Of a DNA stretch of 59,294 nt, positions 34,493 to 44,205 are shown in pieces. The DNA comes from Jeotgalibacillus sp. S-D1. Its GTDB lineage: Bacteria > Bacillota > Bacilli > Bacillales > Jeotgalibacillaceae. The DNA lies in assembly GCF_004358665.1 (NCBI RefSeq), contig NZ_SMZR01000010.1:1-59294 (forward strand). The letters run 5' to 3'. The translations under genes were made by a program, and so were the position numbers. The notes under the pieces were generated by a model. It saw only the letters and a program-made list of their open reading frames with translations, was not told the DNA's origin and made no database searches. Position 1 is the first letter of the stretch. Each line of letters opens with the position of its first letter.

Positions 34493-35680
34493 TTATCCGA
34501 TTTTTGATTCAGTGAGATCCTCTGGGTGTGTACTGGAAAACTTATCAACAACCGCACTAATGGCACCGTCTCCTGTAACATTGCAGGCAGTACCAAAACT
34601 GTCCTGTGCAAGATAAAGGGCAAGCATTAGAGAAGTCATTGCACCAGTAAATCCTAACATGGAATCAAGTAATCCCAATGATGCCATCACTGCGCCGCCA
34701 GGGACACCAGGAGCTGCGATCATGGTAATACCCAGCATAAGAATGAAGGGGAAAATTTGTCCGAAAGTTGCATTTTGCCCATTGATCAGCATGACGGCCA
34801 TCGCGCAGCTGACCAATGTGATCGTGCTTCCAGATAAATGAATGGTAGCCAGCAACGGTACACAAAAATCTGCAATGCGCCCGCGGACGCCGACTTTTTT
34901 TGTGCGCTCAAGTGTCACAGGAATAGTGGAAGCGGATGATTGCGTGCCCAGGGCAGTAAAATAGGCAGGAGCCATTTGTTTCATCATAGTGAAAGGTGAT
35001 TTCTTATGGAGACCCCCAGCCACTGTATATTGAAGCGACAGATAAATTAAGTGTAAAGCAATGATCATGATAAACACTTTAAGAAATACACTTAAAATAG
35101 AGCTTACCTGTCCGCCTTGAGTCATGTTGGCAAAAATACCAAAGATATGAATTGGTAAAAGTGGTATGATAATTTTTTCAATTAATTTTTGAATAATGAC
35201 TCTGAACTCTTCAAGACTTTTTAATAAAAAGTCGCTTTTTAAAGATGAAATTCCAACCCCAAGTACGAAAGCTAATAATAATGCTGTCATAATGCCCATC
35301 AGAGGGGCCATTTCGATTTCAAAAAAGCCGGACAGCAGTGCATTTTCAGGATCATCAAAGGCTTGTGATGCTTGACTTTCCATCAGTACAGGATAGAGTA
35401 GGGTTGCAGATGCAAAGGCGAGAAGCCCTGCAAGTACAGTAGAGGTGTAGGCGATGCCTGTTGTGATACCTAAAATTTTCCCTGCTCCTCTCCCCATCGC
35501 GCCGATACCCGGAGCGATAAAAGCAATGATAATAAGGGGAATCGCAAAATCTAGAAAATTACCAAAAATACCGTTAAATGTAGCAAAAACGCGAATTACA
35601 GGGTCAGGTGCAAAACTTCCTAAAGCAATACCCAGCCCAATAGCTAAAATGATTCTTGGAAGTAAGCCGATCTTTTTCAT
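34493..35680 (-). CDS. Dicarboxylate/amino acid:cation symporter (DAACS family)
   Basis: 395 aa, about 8 TM helices plus two re-entrant loops. The serine-rich hairpin TQSSASTIPVTLE and the cation/substrate motif NVTGDGA near the C-terminus identify the GltP/DctA/SstT fold. These proteins use Na+ or H+ to import glutamate, C4-dicarboxylates, serine or similar; the substrate is not resolved. AGGAGG lies 7 nt before ATG 35680. Divergent from ddl. Confidence 0.9.
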   Translation of the reverse strand: MKKIGLLPRIILAIGLGIALGSFAPDPVIRVFATFNGIFGNFLDFAIPLIIIAFIAPGIGAMGRGAGKILGITTGIAYTSTVLAGLLAFASATLLYPVLMESQASQAFDDPENALLSGFFEIEMAPLMGIMTALLLAFVLGVGISSLKSDFLLKSLEEFRVIIQKLIEKIIIPLLPIHIFGIFANMTQGGQVSSILSVFLKVFIMIIALHLIYLSLQYTVAGGLHKKSPFTMMKQMAPAYFTALGTQSSASTIPVTLERTKKVGVRGRIADFCVPLLATIHLSGSTITLVSCAMAVMLINGQNATFGQIFPFILMLGITMIAAPGVPGGAVMASLGLLDSMLGFTGAMTSLMLALYLAQDSFGTACNVTGDGAISAVVDKFSSTHPEDLTESKIG

Positions 35681-35960
35681 GATGCGTCCTCCTGAAGTGT
35701 ACAACTGTATTTAATAGAAGGAGTATAACGCCTTATTTCATTTTTGTTAAGAGCTAAAATTATATTTGGAATAATAAATTTATTCTGAATAGTAATATAA
35801 ATACTTTCTCATTTTAGCGTTCTGTAGTTATTTTGTTATACTGATAAAATGAAAATCCGAGACAACAATCTCATTTATAAAGCGTGTAAACATGTTAAAA
35901 TAACATAATGAGCCTAAATTATATTTTCTTAAAAAATGAACCTGATGGAGGATTTAATAG

Positions 35961-37040
35961 ATGAAAACAAAGCTATGTTTACTTTTTGGAGGGAAATCTG
36001 CAGAACATGAGGTATCGCTTCAAACTGCTAAAGCCGTAATTAAAGCATTGGATATGACGAAGTTTGAAATTGATCCGGTCTTTATTTCACCGGAGGGTGA
36101 TTGGAGAAAAGGAATGCCGCTCGAAGGTCCTGTTGAAGAAGTGGCGGCACTTCAGTTTGACGCCGGTCAATCCGTGTCTGCAACAGAAGGACTGCAATCC
36201 ACTGCTATTGCAGCACAGGATTCAGCGGGAAGCTACGACATCATTTTTCCATTATTACATGGACCAAACGGAGAAGATGGCACCGTACAGGGACTATTGG
36301 AAGTGCTGAATCTTCCTTATGTTGGCAATGGTGTTCTTGCTTCATCAGCAGGAATGGATAAAGTAATAATGAAAAATCTGTTTAAAGAAGCAGGTCTTCC
36401 TCAAGTGAATTATGTTTCCTTCATTAGAAGTACTTGGGAAAATGACCGCGATGCTGCCTATCAAAAAGTGGAAAAAGATATTGACTACCCATGCTTTATC
36501 AAACCGGCTAATCTGGGGTCGAGCGTCGGAATCAGCAAGTGTTCAAACCGTCAGGAGCTGGAAACCGGCTTTGAAGAAGCGTTTCTGTATGACCGTAAAA
36601 TTATTGTGGAACAGGGTGTGAAAGCCCGTGAAATAGAGGTTGGGGTTCTTGGGAACGATTACCCTGAAATGTCTGTACCTGGTGAGATTGTAGCCAAAAA
36701 AGACTTTTATGATTACAAAGCAAAATATGTGGATGGCGATTCTGTCATGATCATTCCGGCCGAGCTTCCGGAAGGAGTGGCAGAAAAGCTCCAGAATATG
36801 GCGAAGACTGCGTTTCAGGCAGTAGATTGTTCAGGATTGGTGCGGGCAGATTTCTTCCTGACCGACAATAATGAAATATTTATTAATGAAATTAATACAA
36901 TGCCTGGCTTCACGCCATACAGCATGTTCCCGCTGCTTTGGGAAAATACAGGCGTTTCGTATTCTGAGCTTATTGAGAAACTGGTGGCATTGGGAATCGA
37001 ACGCCACGCGGAGAAACAAAAACTTAAATACACTGTGTAA
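35961..37040 (+). CDS. ddl: D-alanine--D-alanine ligase
   Basis: 359-aa ATP-grasp enzyme that makes D-Ala-D-Ala for the peptidoglycan precursor. N-terminal [18 protein letters not shown], central lid [15 protein letters not shown] and C-terminal metal-site region [11 protein letters not shown] are all present. Preceded by GGAGG. Directly upstream of murF (11 bp), which uses its product. The alr gene supplying D-Ala lies further along the window. Confidence 0.97.
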   Translation: MKTKLCLLFGGKSAEHEVSLQTAKAVIKALDMTKFEIDPVFISPEGDWRKGMPLEGPVEEVAALQFDAGQSVSATEGLQSTAIAAQDSAGSYDIIFPLLHGPNGEDGTVQGLLEVLNLPYVGNGVLASSAGMDKVIMKNLFKEAGLPQVNYVSFIRSTWENDRDAAYQKVEKDIDYPCFIKPANLGSSVGISKCSNRQELETGFEEAFLYDRKIIVEQGVKAREIEVGVLGNDYPEMSVPGEIVAKKDFYDYKAKYVDGDSVMIIPAELPEGVAEKLQNMAKTAFQAVDCSGLVRADFFLTDNNEIFINEINTMPGFTPYSMFPLLWENTGVSYSELIEKLVALGIERHAEKQKLKYTV

Positions 37041-37051
37041 GGAGTCTGATT

Positions 37052-38425
37052 ATGAAAAGAACCTTAGGGCAAATTGCGGAAATGATTGGAGCTCAGTTGC
37101 TAAATCATTCATTTCGAGATGTGATGGTAGAGGGAGCAAGCATCAACACCCGCACTCTTCAAAAAGGAAATTTGTTTATTCCTTTTAAAGGAGAACGCGT
37201 GGACGGGCATCGTTTTGTTCCCCAGGCTTTTGAGCAGGGAGCTGCGGCAACATTGTGGCAGGAAGGGGTGGACTCACCTCCTGAGGATAAGCCGCTTTTG
37301 ATTGTAAGAGATCCTGAACTTGCCTTGCAACAGCTTGCTCGCGTTTATCGGCACGAGGCCAAATTCAAGGTGGTTGCCATAACGGGAAGCAACGGCAAAA
37401 CAACGACAAAGGACATGGTAGCCGGTGTTTTGTCTTCAAAATACCGCGTGCAAAAAACAGAAGGAAACTTCAATAACCAGCTTGGGCTTCCACTTACGCT
37501 GCTGAATGTCAAAGACGATACAGAAATATCGGTTTTGGAAATGGGAATGAGCGGGTTCCGCCAAATCGCATTTTTGACAGAAATTGCTGATCCGGATATA
37601 GCAGTCATTACAAATATCGGTGAATCCCATATGCAGGATCTGGGTTCAAGAGAAGGAATCGCAAAGGCGAAGTTTGAAATAACAGAAGGGCTAAAAGATC
37701 AAGGGATTCTCTTTTACTATGGAGATGAACCGCTCCTGCAGTCATTAGTCAAACAATCGACCGGCTTTCAAACGGCTTCCTATGGATATGACACATCCAA
37801 TGGACTTCATCCAAAAAAAGTTCAGCTATCCGAGCAGGGCAGCAGAATTTTTCTGACTGAAGACGATGGACAATTTATCGATGTCCCTGTACTTGGAAAA
37901 CACAACGTGCTGAATGCGCTGGCGGCTATTCGTGTTGCCTACCAATTGGGTATGAGCCATGAGGATATTGCCCGCGGTTTTGCCAATATGAAACTGACTG
38001 CGATGAGAATGGAACGCGTCATGGGCGGCAAAGGTGAGATCATTATCAATGACGCCTATAATGCCAGCCCCACCTCGATGAAAGCGGCGATCCAATTTGC
38101 AGAGGAAATGCACGGAGAAGGACGCAAAATTCTGCTGTTAGGCGATATGCTTGAGCTTGGAGATGAGGAAGAAGCGTTTCATCGTGCGATTGGAAAAGAG
38201 CTGAACCCAAAAACCGTCGATTATGTAATTACGTTCGGCGAGCGGGCTGATTGGATTGCAGACGAAGCATCCAAACATTTCCCTAAAGGAAGAGTCCGTT
38301 CATTTGGACTGGATAAAACCGAACTGATCAAAATTGTCACTGAACTAACAGCTGAAAAAGATCTGGTCGTCGTAAAAGGATCAAGAGGAATGCTGTTGGA
38401 AGAAGTGGTTGAAGCATTAAAATAG
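37052..38425 (+). CDS. murF: UDP-MurNAc-tripeptide--D-Ala-D-Ala ligase
   Basis: 457-aa Mur ligase that adds D-Ala-D-Ala to UDP-MurNAc-tripeptide. ATP-binding motif ITGSNGKTTTKDM near residue 109, TNIGESHMQDLGSREGIAKAKFE in the middle, and DAYNASPTSMKAA in the C-terminal region. In an operon with ddl. Confidence 0.97.
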   Translation: MKRTLGQIAEMIGAQLLNHSFRDVMVEGASINTRTLQKGNLFIPFKGERVDGHRFVPQAFEQGAAATLWQEGVDSPPEDKPLLIVRDPELALQQLARVYRHEAKFKVVAITGSNGKTTTKDMVAGVLSSKYRVQKTEGNFNNQLGLPLTLLNVKDDTEISVLEMGMSGFRQIAFLTEIADPDIAVITNIGESHMQDLGSREGIAKAKFEITEGLKDQGILFYYGDEPLLQSLVKQSTGFQTASYGYDTSNGLHPKKVQLSEQGSRIFLTEDDGQFIDVPVLGKHNVLNALAAIRVAYQLGMSHEDIARGFANMKLTAMRMERVMGGKGEIIINDAYNASPTSMKAAIQFAEEMHGEGRKILLLGDMLELGDEEEAFHRAIGKELNPKTVDYVITFGERADWIADEASKHFPKGRVRSFGLDKTELIKIVTELTAEKDLVVVKGSRGMLLEEVVEALK

Positions 38426-38498
38426 TCCTTAATAGAGGATTGGAAAAAACTCCAAAAGTTATATGAATTGAGTAAGCTTATTTTAATTCCAAATATGA

Positions 38499-38626
38499 GG
38501 TGAATGGAGCGGAAGGTGGCGACTCCTGCAGGATATGACGGCAAGCTGAGACCCCGAGAGGCGAAGCCTGAGGAGGGCTCAGCGCCGTCCCTGCGGAAAG
38601 CGTCCGCCTGAAGCGCAGTGAACCGG
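38499..38626 (+). repeat. Structured interspersed repeat, copy 4
   Basis: GGTGAATGGAGCGGAAGG to GCGCAGTGAACCGG. Nearly identical to copy 1 (opposite strand), with GACGGC/GCCGTC, GCTGAG/CTCAGC and AGGC-GAA-GCCT pairing. It lies between the murF stop and the murF terminator, so this copy is probably transcribed as part of the ddl-murF 3' UTR. AAGCTT lies about 25 bp upstream (38474-38479). Confidence 0.85.
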
Positions 38627-38632
38627 TTAGAA

Positions 38633-38666
38633 AAGATTGAGACATATTTGTCCCAGTCTTTTTCTG
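38633..38666 (+). terminator. ddl-murF terminator
   Basis: AAGATTGAGACA pairs with TGTCCCAGTCTT (one mismatch, one wobble), then TTTCTGTTTTT. Confidence 0.75.
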
Positions 38667-38724
38667 TTTTTAACCAGTGACTAACGGGTAAACACATGGG
38701 TAGAATAATGGAGAGGTGATGACA

Positions 38725-39438
38725 TTGGGTCAGGTTGGCTGCTTACTTATACATGGATTTACCGGCGGTGCCTATGAAGTGAATCCTCTTGCCCGCTATC
38801 TTCGTGCCCATACAGACTGGATCGTGTCGGTACCGGTGCTGCCGGGTCACGGGAGAACCCTCAGATTAAAAAATACAAGCGCGAACGAATGGCTTGCGTT
38901 CGCAGAAGAAGCCCTCGAACGCCTATACGACTATTGCGATGAAGTATACGTGATTGGATTTTCCATGGGAGGCTTAATCGCTGCCTATCTGGCCATTCAC
39001 TATCCCGTCTCAAAACTTGTGCTTTTAAGCGCTGCTGCACTGTATATTAACACCAAACAAATCCTTAAAGACATGAACTTAATGCTGAAAGATTTGCTGC
39101 AAAAAAGGCTGCATGAAAACAAGGAGTTTGGTCATTATAAATATAAATTAGTGAATACACCACTCCGTGCAACATGGGAATTTCGGAAAATCGCCTCCAC
39201 CACAATCCCTCTTTTATCCCAGGTAAAGGTTCCCACCTTTATCGCCCAGGGAGAAATGGATGGCATCGTTCCGCCAAGAGCAGCTCGATATGTCTATGAT
39301 AATGTCGGCACGTATCAAAAAAAATTATATTTATCCAAAACGTCCAAACACCTTATCTGCTATGCGTCGGACTGTGATGACCTTTTTTATGAGATCGCTT
39401 TCTTTCTGCAAAGCACCGATCACCCGGATGATGGATGA
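38725..39438 (+). CDS. Alpha/beta-hydrolase, carboxylesterase type
   Basis: 237 aa, similar to Geobacillus Est30 and B. subtilis YvaK carboxylesterases. Oxyanion-hole LLIHGFTGG at the N-terminus, nucleophile elbow GFSMGG (about residue 88), acid in GEMDGIVPP and His in SKHLI. TTG 38725 is placed 5-6 nt after AGAGGTGA; ATG 38719 and GTG 38716 overlap the site. It hydrolyses short-chain esters of unknown origin. Between the murF terminator and the cshA leader. Confidence 0.88.
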   Translation: MGQVGCLLIHGFTGGAYEVNPLARYLRAHTDWIVSVPVLPGHGRTLRLKNTSANEWLAFAEEALERLYDYCDEVYVIGFSMGGLIAAYLAIHYPVSKLVLLSAAALYINTKQILKDMNLMLKDLLQKRLHENKEFGHYKYKLVNTPLRATWEFRKIASTTIPLLSQVKVPTFIAQGEMDGIVPPRAARYVYDNVGTYQKKLYLSKTSKHLICYASDCDDLFYEIAFFLQSTDHPDDG

Positions 39439-39836
39439 TTGTTTTTTGCTTTAACGCGTGATAAGATATAAAAGACATCTGGTACATTTTGTGCAATGAG
39501 CTCTTTTGACATAATGAAGAGTGTATTTTTTTGTTGATTGTCTTTATCAACATGTAAGACCAATTTTAATAATTGGCATCTCTGGCGCACTCGGCATATG
39601 ACCGGGTCTTATTTTTTGCTTAGCCTCATACGTACTTAACAACATTTTGATCCTAAGCAGGTTCGCCAATTATTAGTTCAAGCGTCTTTAAATAGTCACT
39701 TGTCCATTGCGACTTGGGCAGAGTACGCCCTATATATCTTTATAAGGACAACAATAAAAAGCTATCGCAGTCTTCTAAGCGATCATAGCGATGTGTATGA
39801 AATAGATGATTCACAAAACAAAGGAGAATGAATTAA
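39439..39836 (+). other. Long structured 5' region of cshA
   Basis: 398 bp without a gene. A weak hairpin with a T7 run (CTCTT 39501-39505 / AAGAG 39517-39521) may end the esterase transcript. Further on, TAAGACC (39555-39561) pairs with GGTCTTA (39605-39611) followed by TTTTTT, enclosing or competing with CCAATT/AATTGG (39560-39565/39571-39576): an attenuator-like structure. Additional hairpins lie at about 39707-39722 (GGGC/GCCC) and 39764-39790 (ATCGC/GCGAT). This may be a regulated leader of the cold-shock-type helicase gene. No ligand class is recognised. Confidence 0.5.
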
Positions 39837-41318
39837 TTGACACTTTTCTCAGATTTACCAATTAGTCCAGCAATTTTAAAATCAATCAAACGTATGGGGT
39901 TTGAAGAAGCTACACCAATTCAATCTGGTACGATTCCTTTATCAGTAGAGGGCAGAGACATTATCGGTCAAGCACAAACAGGAACTGGTAAAACTGCTGC
40001 TTTCGGTATCCCAATGCTTGAAAAGATTGATGCGAAATCTTCAAACATCCAAGGATTGATCATCGCACCTACGCGTGAACTTGCAATCCAGGTATCAGAA
40101 GAACTTTACAAAATCGGAAGCGATAAGCGCGTTCGTGTTCTATCTGTATACGGTGGCCAGGATATTCAACGCCAAATTCGTGCAATGAAAAAGAATCCGC
40201 ATATCATCGTTGGTACACCAGGACGTTTACTGGATCATATCAACCGTCGCACATTGAAGCTTGATAATGTTCAAACACTTGTATTGGACGAAGCGGACGA
40301 AATGCTTAACATGGGCTTCATCGATGACATTGAGTCAATCCTGAAAAACGTGCCAAGCACTCGCCAAACACTTCTTTTCTCAGCGACAATGCCTGGACCA
40401 ATCCGCAAAATCGCTGAACGTTTCATGAGCAACCCTGAAACGGTAAGTGTTAAAACAAAAGAAATGACAGTGGAAAACATTGAGCAGTTCTTTGTTAAAG
40501 CACATGAGCGTGAGAAATTCGATGTACTTTCCCGTCTATTGAATGTACAATCACCTGAGCTTGCAATCGTCTTTGGACGTACGAAGCGCCGTGTTGACGA
40601 GCTTGCACGTGCACTTGAAATCCGCGGCTACATGGCTGAAGGAATTCACGGTGACTTAACTCAAGCAAAACGTATGTCTGTTCTTAAGAAATTTAAAGAA
40701 GGACGCATCGACGTTCTTGTAGCAACAGACGTAGCTGCACGTGGACTTGATATCTCAGGCGTAACGCATGTATACAACTACGATATTCCACAAGATCCGG
40801 AAAGCTATGTTCACCGTATTGGACGTACTGGCCGTGCAGGAAAAACAGGTATGGCAATGACGTTTGTTACACCGCGTGAAATGAACTACCTTCGCGTTGT
40901 AGAACAAACAACGAAAAAGAAAATGACTCAGCTTCGTCCGCCTAGCTCTTCAGAAGCACTTGAAGGAATGCAGCGTGCAGCAGTTGAATCATTAAAAGAA
41001 GCAATCGAGAAAAACAATCTTGAAGAATACAAAGTACTGGCACGTGAACTAATGAATGAAAACGATGCACTTGATGTAATCGCTGCAGCGTTGAAAACAT
41101 TAACGAAAGAGCCAGACAGCACACCGGTTGATATCACACCGGAAAAACCACTATCATCTAAAAAACACGGCGGTGGCGGCAAGTCATACCGTAAAGATGA
41201 CAAGAAATACGGCAATCGCAGCGGCGGTAACAGAAGCGGCGGAGGCGGAGGTTCAAAACCTTACAACAGCCGTCAACGTACCCCAAGACGTCCTTCTACA
41301 CCTCGTCAAGACGGTTAA
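39837..41318 (+). CDS. cshA: DEAD-box ATP-dependent RNA helicase CshA
   Basis: 493 aa. It unwinds RNA in mRNA turnover and ribosome assembly, especially in the cold. Q-motif GFEEATPIQ, motif [13 protein letters not shown] motif [12 protein letters not shown], and [10 protein letters not shown] motif VI are all present; the C-terminal tail is basic and rich in Gly, Arg and Ser. TTG 39837 is the start, 10 nt after AAGGAG; the ATG at 39829 is followed at once by AAT TAA. Codon use is strongly biased, as in highly expressed genes. Position after ddl-murF matches B. subtilis. Confidence 0.96.
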   Translation: MTLFSDLPISPAILKSIKRMGFEEATPIQSGTIPLSVEGRDIIGQAQTGTGKTAAFGIPMLEKIDAKSSNIQGLIIAPTRELAIQVSEELYKIGSDKRVRVLSVYGGQDIQRQIRAMKKNPHIIVGTPGRLLDHINRRTLKLDNVQTLVLDEADEMLNMGFIDDIESILKNVPSTRQTLLFSATMPGPIRKIAERFMSNPETVSVKTKEMTVENIEQFFVKAHEREKFDVLSRLLNVQSPELAIVFGRTKRRVDELARALEIRGYMAEGIHGDLTQAKRMSVLKKFKEGRIDVLVATDVAARGLDISGVTHVYNYDIPQDPESYVHRIGRTGRAGKTGMAMTFVTPREMNYLRVVEQTTKKKMTQLRPPSSSEALEGMQRAAVESLKEAIEKNNLEEYKVLARELMNENDALDVIAAALKTLTKEPDSTPVDITPEKPLSSKKHGGGGKSYRKDDKKYGNRSGGNRSGGGGGSKPYNSRQRTPRRPSTPRQDG

Positions 41319-41330
41319 TAAAATATAGAA

Positions 41331-41367
41331 AAAGCTGCCTGAGAATTTCTCAGGCAGCTTTTTTTAT
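41331..41367. terminator. cshA terminator
   Basis: 14-bp perfect stem AAAGCTGCCTGAGA (41331-41344) / TCTCAGGCAGCTTT (41348-41361) and T7; it also serves the convergent membrane-protein gene. Confidence 0.92.
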
Positions 41368-41369
41368 TT

Positions 41370-41921
41370 TTAACGGTTTTGTAAATTAAAATAAATGCCA
41401 TTGCTTTGCAGGATGTAATCGACCCTGTCAAACTCTGCGCGAAGACTTGGATCGCGGTCATATGACAGTTTTTCGCCGTCTGACATCGTAAGCACCAGCG
41501 TTTCATATGGAATGCTGTCAGTGCGTTTTAACAGGACGGCATTTTGAATATCAGACCAGGCATACTCCTTTGAATTTAACGAAAAAAAGCTATTATGAAC
41601 GATTCTTTCGTCTCGAAGGACGGAATAATTGCCAAGGCTCAGTGCAGAGGCCGCCACAAAAAGAACGATAAAACTGATCGCGGCGATTCTTGCTTTTTTT
41701 CTGGGAAAGTACATACTGAAAAAGAAAAGGGCTAAAAACAATACCCCGACACTAAATAAGATGTTTGATATAGTAGGCGTATGTATATAGATCAAATCAC
41801 CTGAACTAAAGAGAACAAGGTGAATAAGATTTGGTGCAATAAATGATAACAGCAGTCCGACAATCACCGTTATTACACCAAAAACCACCCAAATCATATT
41901 TCCTTCACTAAACGAATTCAT
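41370..41921 (-). CDS. Hypothetical membrane protein
   Basis: 183 aa. Three TM segments (about 10-30, 50-72 and 78-98) are followed by a soluble beta-rich C-terminal half (RDERIVHNSFFSLNSKEYAWSDIQNAVLLKR...) reminiscent of the bacterial PH-like domains in the neighbouring YdbS/YdbT, although that similarity is only by pattern. AAGGAGG lies 6 nt before ATG 41921. It stands on the opposite strand between cshA and ydbS. No function can be given. Confidence 0.75.
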   Translation of the reverse strand: MNSFSEGNMIWVVFGVITVIVGLLLSFIAPNLIHLVLFSSGDLIYIHTPTISNILFSVGVLFLALFFFSMYFPRKKARIAAISFIVLFVAASALSLGNYSVLRDERIVHNSFFSLNSKEYAWSDIQNAVLLKRTDSIPYETLVLTMSDGEKLSYDRDPSLRAEFDRVDYILQSNGIYFNLQNR

Positions 41922-42172
41922 AGCATTCCTCCTTAAGTTGACGATACTTTTTTTACGGGTTTCAGGTCTAAAAGATTCACATTACTAGAAAATAAATGAA
42001 TATTTCGTAAATTGATACCATTTTATTATACGAAACTTGAGAATAAAAATATACGTTTTTTGGAAAACCACCAGTAAAAAAGATATGGAAGAAAAGTGAA
42101 ACATTCTATAAATCCAACCGTAGTATAGTATATGATATACATAGTTAGTAGCCTTAGAATGGAGAGAGATAA

Positions 42173-42655
42173 ATGGATCGAAGAGAACCGAAAAAACGCA
42201 TTTCAGAAAGAGCGTTAACGGTATGGAAGCTGTATGGCTGGATCAATGCTGCGATTCTCAGTCTCATCGCCATTGCCGTTATTACACTGAGCATTATTTT
42301 TAACTGGTCATTTTGGTTTATTGCAGGAGCGGTGGTTATTCCGATCATTAATATTGTATTGTTCGTGTATGTGTTCCCGACATTAAAATGGAGAAGATGG
42401 CGCTATGAAGTTCGTGAAGAAGAAATCGAACTGCAGCACGGCATCTTTATTGTCAAACGGACGCTGGTGCCAATGGTTCGGGTTCAGCATGTGGATACGG
42501 AGCAGGGACCTATTTTACGCAAATACAGATTAGCAACAATTTCCATATCAACTGCAGCAACTGTTCACCAAATTCCAGCGCTCGACATTGATGAAGCTGA
42601 TTCCTTGAGGGACTCCATATCAGCTCTGGCAAGGGTGGCGGAAGATGATGTCTGA
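42173..42655 (+). CDS. ydbS: PH-domain membrane protein YdbS
   Basis: 160 aa. A basic N-terminus, two TM helices (about 22-75) and a bPH2 (DUF304) domain from about 80 (WRRWRYEVREEEIELQHGIFIVKRTLVPMVRVQHVDTEQGP). It overlaps ydbT by 11 bp, as in other Bacillales, where the pair has been linked to envelope stress and antimicrobial-peptide resistance. Confidence 0.9.
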   Translation: MDRREPKKRISERALTVWKLYGWINAAILSLIAIAVITLSIIFNWSFWFIAGAVVIPIINIVLFVYVFPTLKWRRWRYEVREEEIELQHGIFIVKRTLVPMVRVQHVDTEQGPILRKYRLATISISTAATVHQIPALDIDEADSLRDSISALARVAEDDV

Positions 42656-44165
42656 GGAAAAAAGACTTCACCCTATTTCAACGATTATTAATTTTGTCAA
42701 GCAATTGAAAGATGCCATTATCCCTTTAGTTATTATCCTGTTTTTAAACAGGGGCGGACAGGAATCCTTTTTGGATTATCTGCCGCTGATCGGAATCGGC
42801 TTTTATTTAATTATTATTTTATTTTTAGGCGTCTTAAAATGGTGGCGTTTTACGTATCGGTTAGAAGAGGGCGAGCTTCGCATTGAATACGGCCTGTTTG
42901 TAAAAAAGAAGCGCTATATTCCTTTTGAGCGGATTCAAAGCCTCAATTACTCAGAAGGCATCCTGCACCGCCCGCTTAAATTGGTGAAAATCAAAGTGGA
43001 AACGGCAGGGAGCTCTTCAACTGCTGAATCAGAAGCTGAATTAACTGCGATTACAAAAGAACAGGCAAATGAATTAAACAGCATCATTTCAAAGGCAAAA
43101 AAACGGATAAAAGAAAAGAATCTGGAAGCTGCAGAAGATGGTATGGAATCCCTGGAAGATTCAATGGAAGAAACGGATCTTGTCGAAGAAAAAGTACTCT
43201 ATAAAATGAGTGCAAAAGATTTAATTGTTATGGCGACAACCTCTGGCGGCGCTGGTGTTGTCATTTCAGGGATTTTAATTTTCCTGTCTCAATTCAGTGA
43301 AATGATTCCATATGAAACGGTCATGAATGAATTTACTGAAGTGATTGAAAGCGGCCTTCTTGTTGTCGGAATCATTCTGTTTGCGGTGCTTCTTTTTGCA
43401 TGGCTGGTAGCTGTGGTACTGACATTTCTCCGGTATGCGGACTTTACCGTTAAGCTGGCAGATAAAGATATTATCATTACCAGAGGGCTGCTTGAGAAAA
43501 AGCAAACAACCATCCCGATAAACCGTATTCAGGGCATTCGTTTAAACCAAAATATCCTGCGGGAACCATTAAAGTTTGCCTCCGTAACAATCGAAAGCGC
43601 TGGAGGATCGGTATTGGAACAGGATTCAAACACCATTCGCCTATTGCCGATGATCAAGGCCAGTGAAACAACACCCATTTTAAATCAGATTTTACCAGAG
43701 TACGAGTGGAAGACGGATTTTAAAAGAGCACCAAAACGATCTATTTTCCGCTACATGTTCTGGAATTTGCTGACGGTCACGATCGCTGTAGTTCCACTTT
43801 CTTATTTTCTTTATCCGCTGGGATTATGGTCTCTGCTTCTTTATCCTTTCGTTTTGGGACTTTCATGGATGCAGTACCGCTCAGCAGGCTACCGGCTGAG
43901 CGATGATCAGTTGACCGTGCAATTCCGTGTGTTTGATAAACAGACTGTGTTTATGAAGAGAAAGAGAATTCAATCGCTTGAACTGCGTGAAACATGGTTC
44001 CAGAAAAGAGGCAGAGTGGCGACCTTATCTGCGACCATAAAATCCTATGTGTCAGGCAGTGAGAATTCCGTCCGGCATCTTGAAGTGGAAGATGTTGAAA
44101 AAGTGATGGAATGGTACCGCCCGGAAAGCCAGCAGGGGATTGAAAAAGAACAACCTGCAGAATAA
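42645..44165 (+). CDS. ydbT: PH-domain membrane protein YdbT
   Basis: 506 aa with three bPH2 repeats (about 65-155, 265-350 and 415-495), each introduced by paired TM helices. Repeat signatures: RLEEGELRIEYGLFVKKKRYIPFERIQSL, ITRGLLEKKQTTIPINRIQGI and VFDKQTVFMKRKRIQSLEL. A charged, Glu-rich linker separates repeats 1 and 2. Translationally coupled to ydbS; the start may be ATG 42645 or 42648. Followed by a strong terminator. Confidence 0.9.
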   Translation: MMSEEKRLHPISTIINFVKQLKDAIIPLVIILFLNRGGQESFLDYLPLIGIGFYLIIILFLGVLKWWRFTYRLEEGELRIEYGLFVKKKRYIPFERIQSLNYSEGILHRPLKLVKIKVETAGSSSTAESEAELTAITKEQANELNSIISKAKKRIKEKNLEAAEDGMESLEDSMEETDLVEEKVLYKMSAKDLIVMATTSGGAGVVISGILIFLSQFSEMIPYETVMNEFTEVIESGLLVVGIILFAVLLFAWLVAVVLTFLRYADFTVKLADKDIIITRGLLEKKQTTIPINRIQGIRLNQNILREPLKFASVTIESAGGSVLEQDSNTIRLLPMIKASETTPILNQILPEYEWKTDFKRAPKRSIFRYMFWNLLTVTIAVVPLSYFLYPLGLWSLLLYPFVLGLSWMQYRSAGYRLSDDQLTVQFRVFDKQTVFMKRKRIQSLELRETWFQKRGRVATLSATIKSYVSGSENSVRHLEVEDVEKVMEWYRPESQQGIEKEQPAE

Positions 44166-44166
44166 A

Positions 44167-44205
44167 AAAAGAAGCTTTTGCCTATTGCAGGCAAAAGCTT
44201 CTTTT
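44167..44205. terminator. Bidirectional terminator, ydbT/rhomboid
   Basis: 17-bp perfect stem AAAAGAAGCTTTTGCCT / AGGCAAAAGCTTCTTTT with an ATTGC loop. Confidence 0.92.

Noticed and set aside
39829-39837. ATG AAT TAA as a start for cshA or a real mini-gene
   Set aside because: It ends after two codons and sits only 2 nt from the ribosome binding site; TTG 39837 gives the proper helicase N-terminus. An effect on initiation is possible but unsupported.
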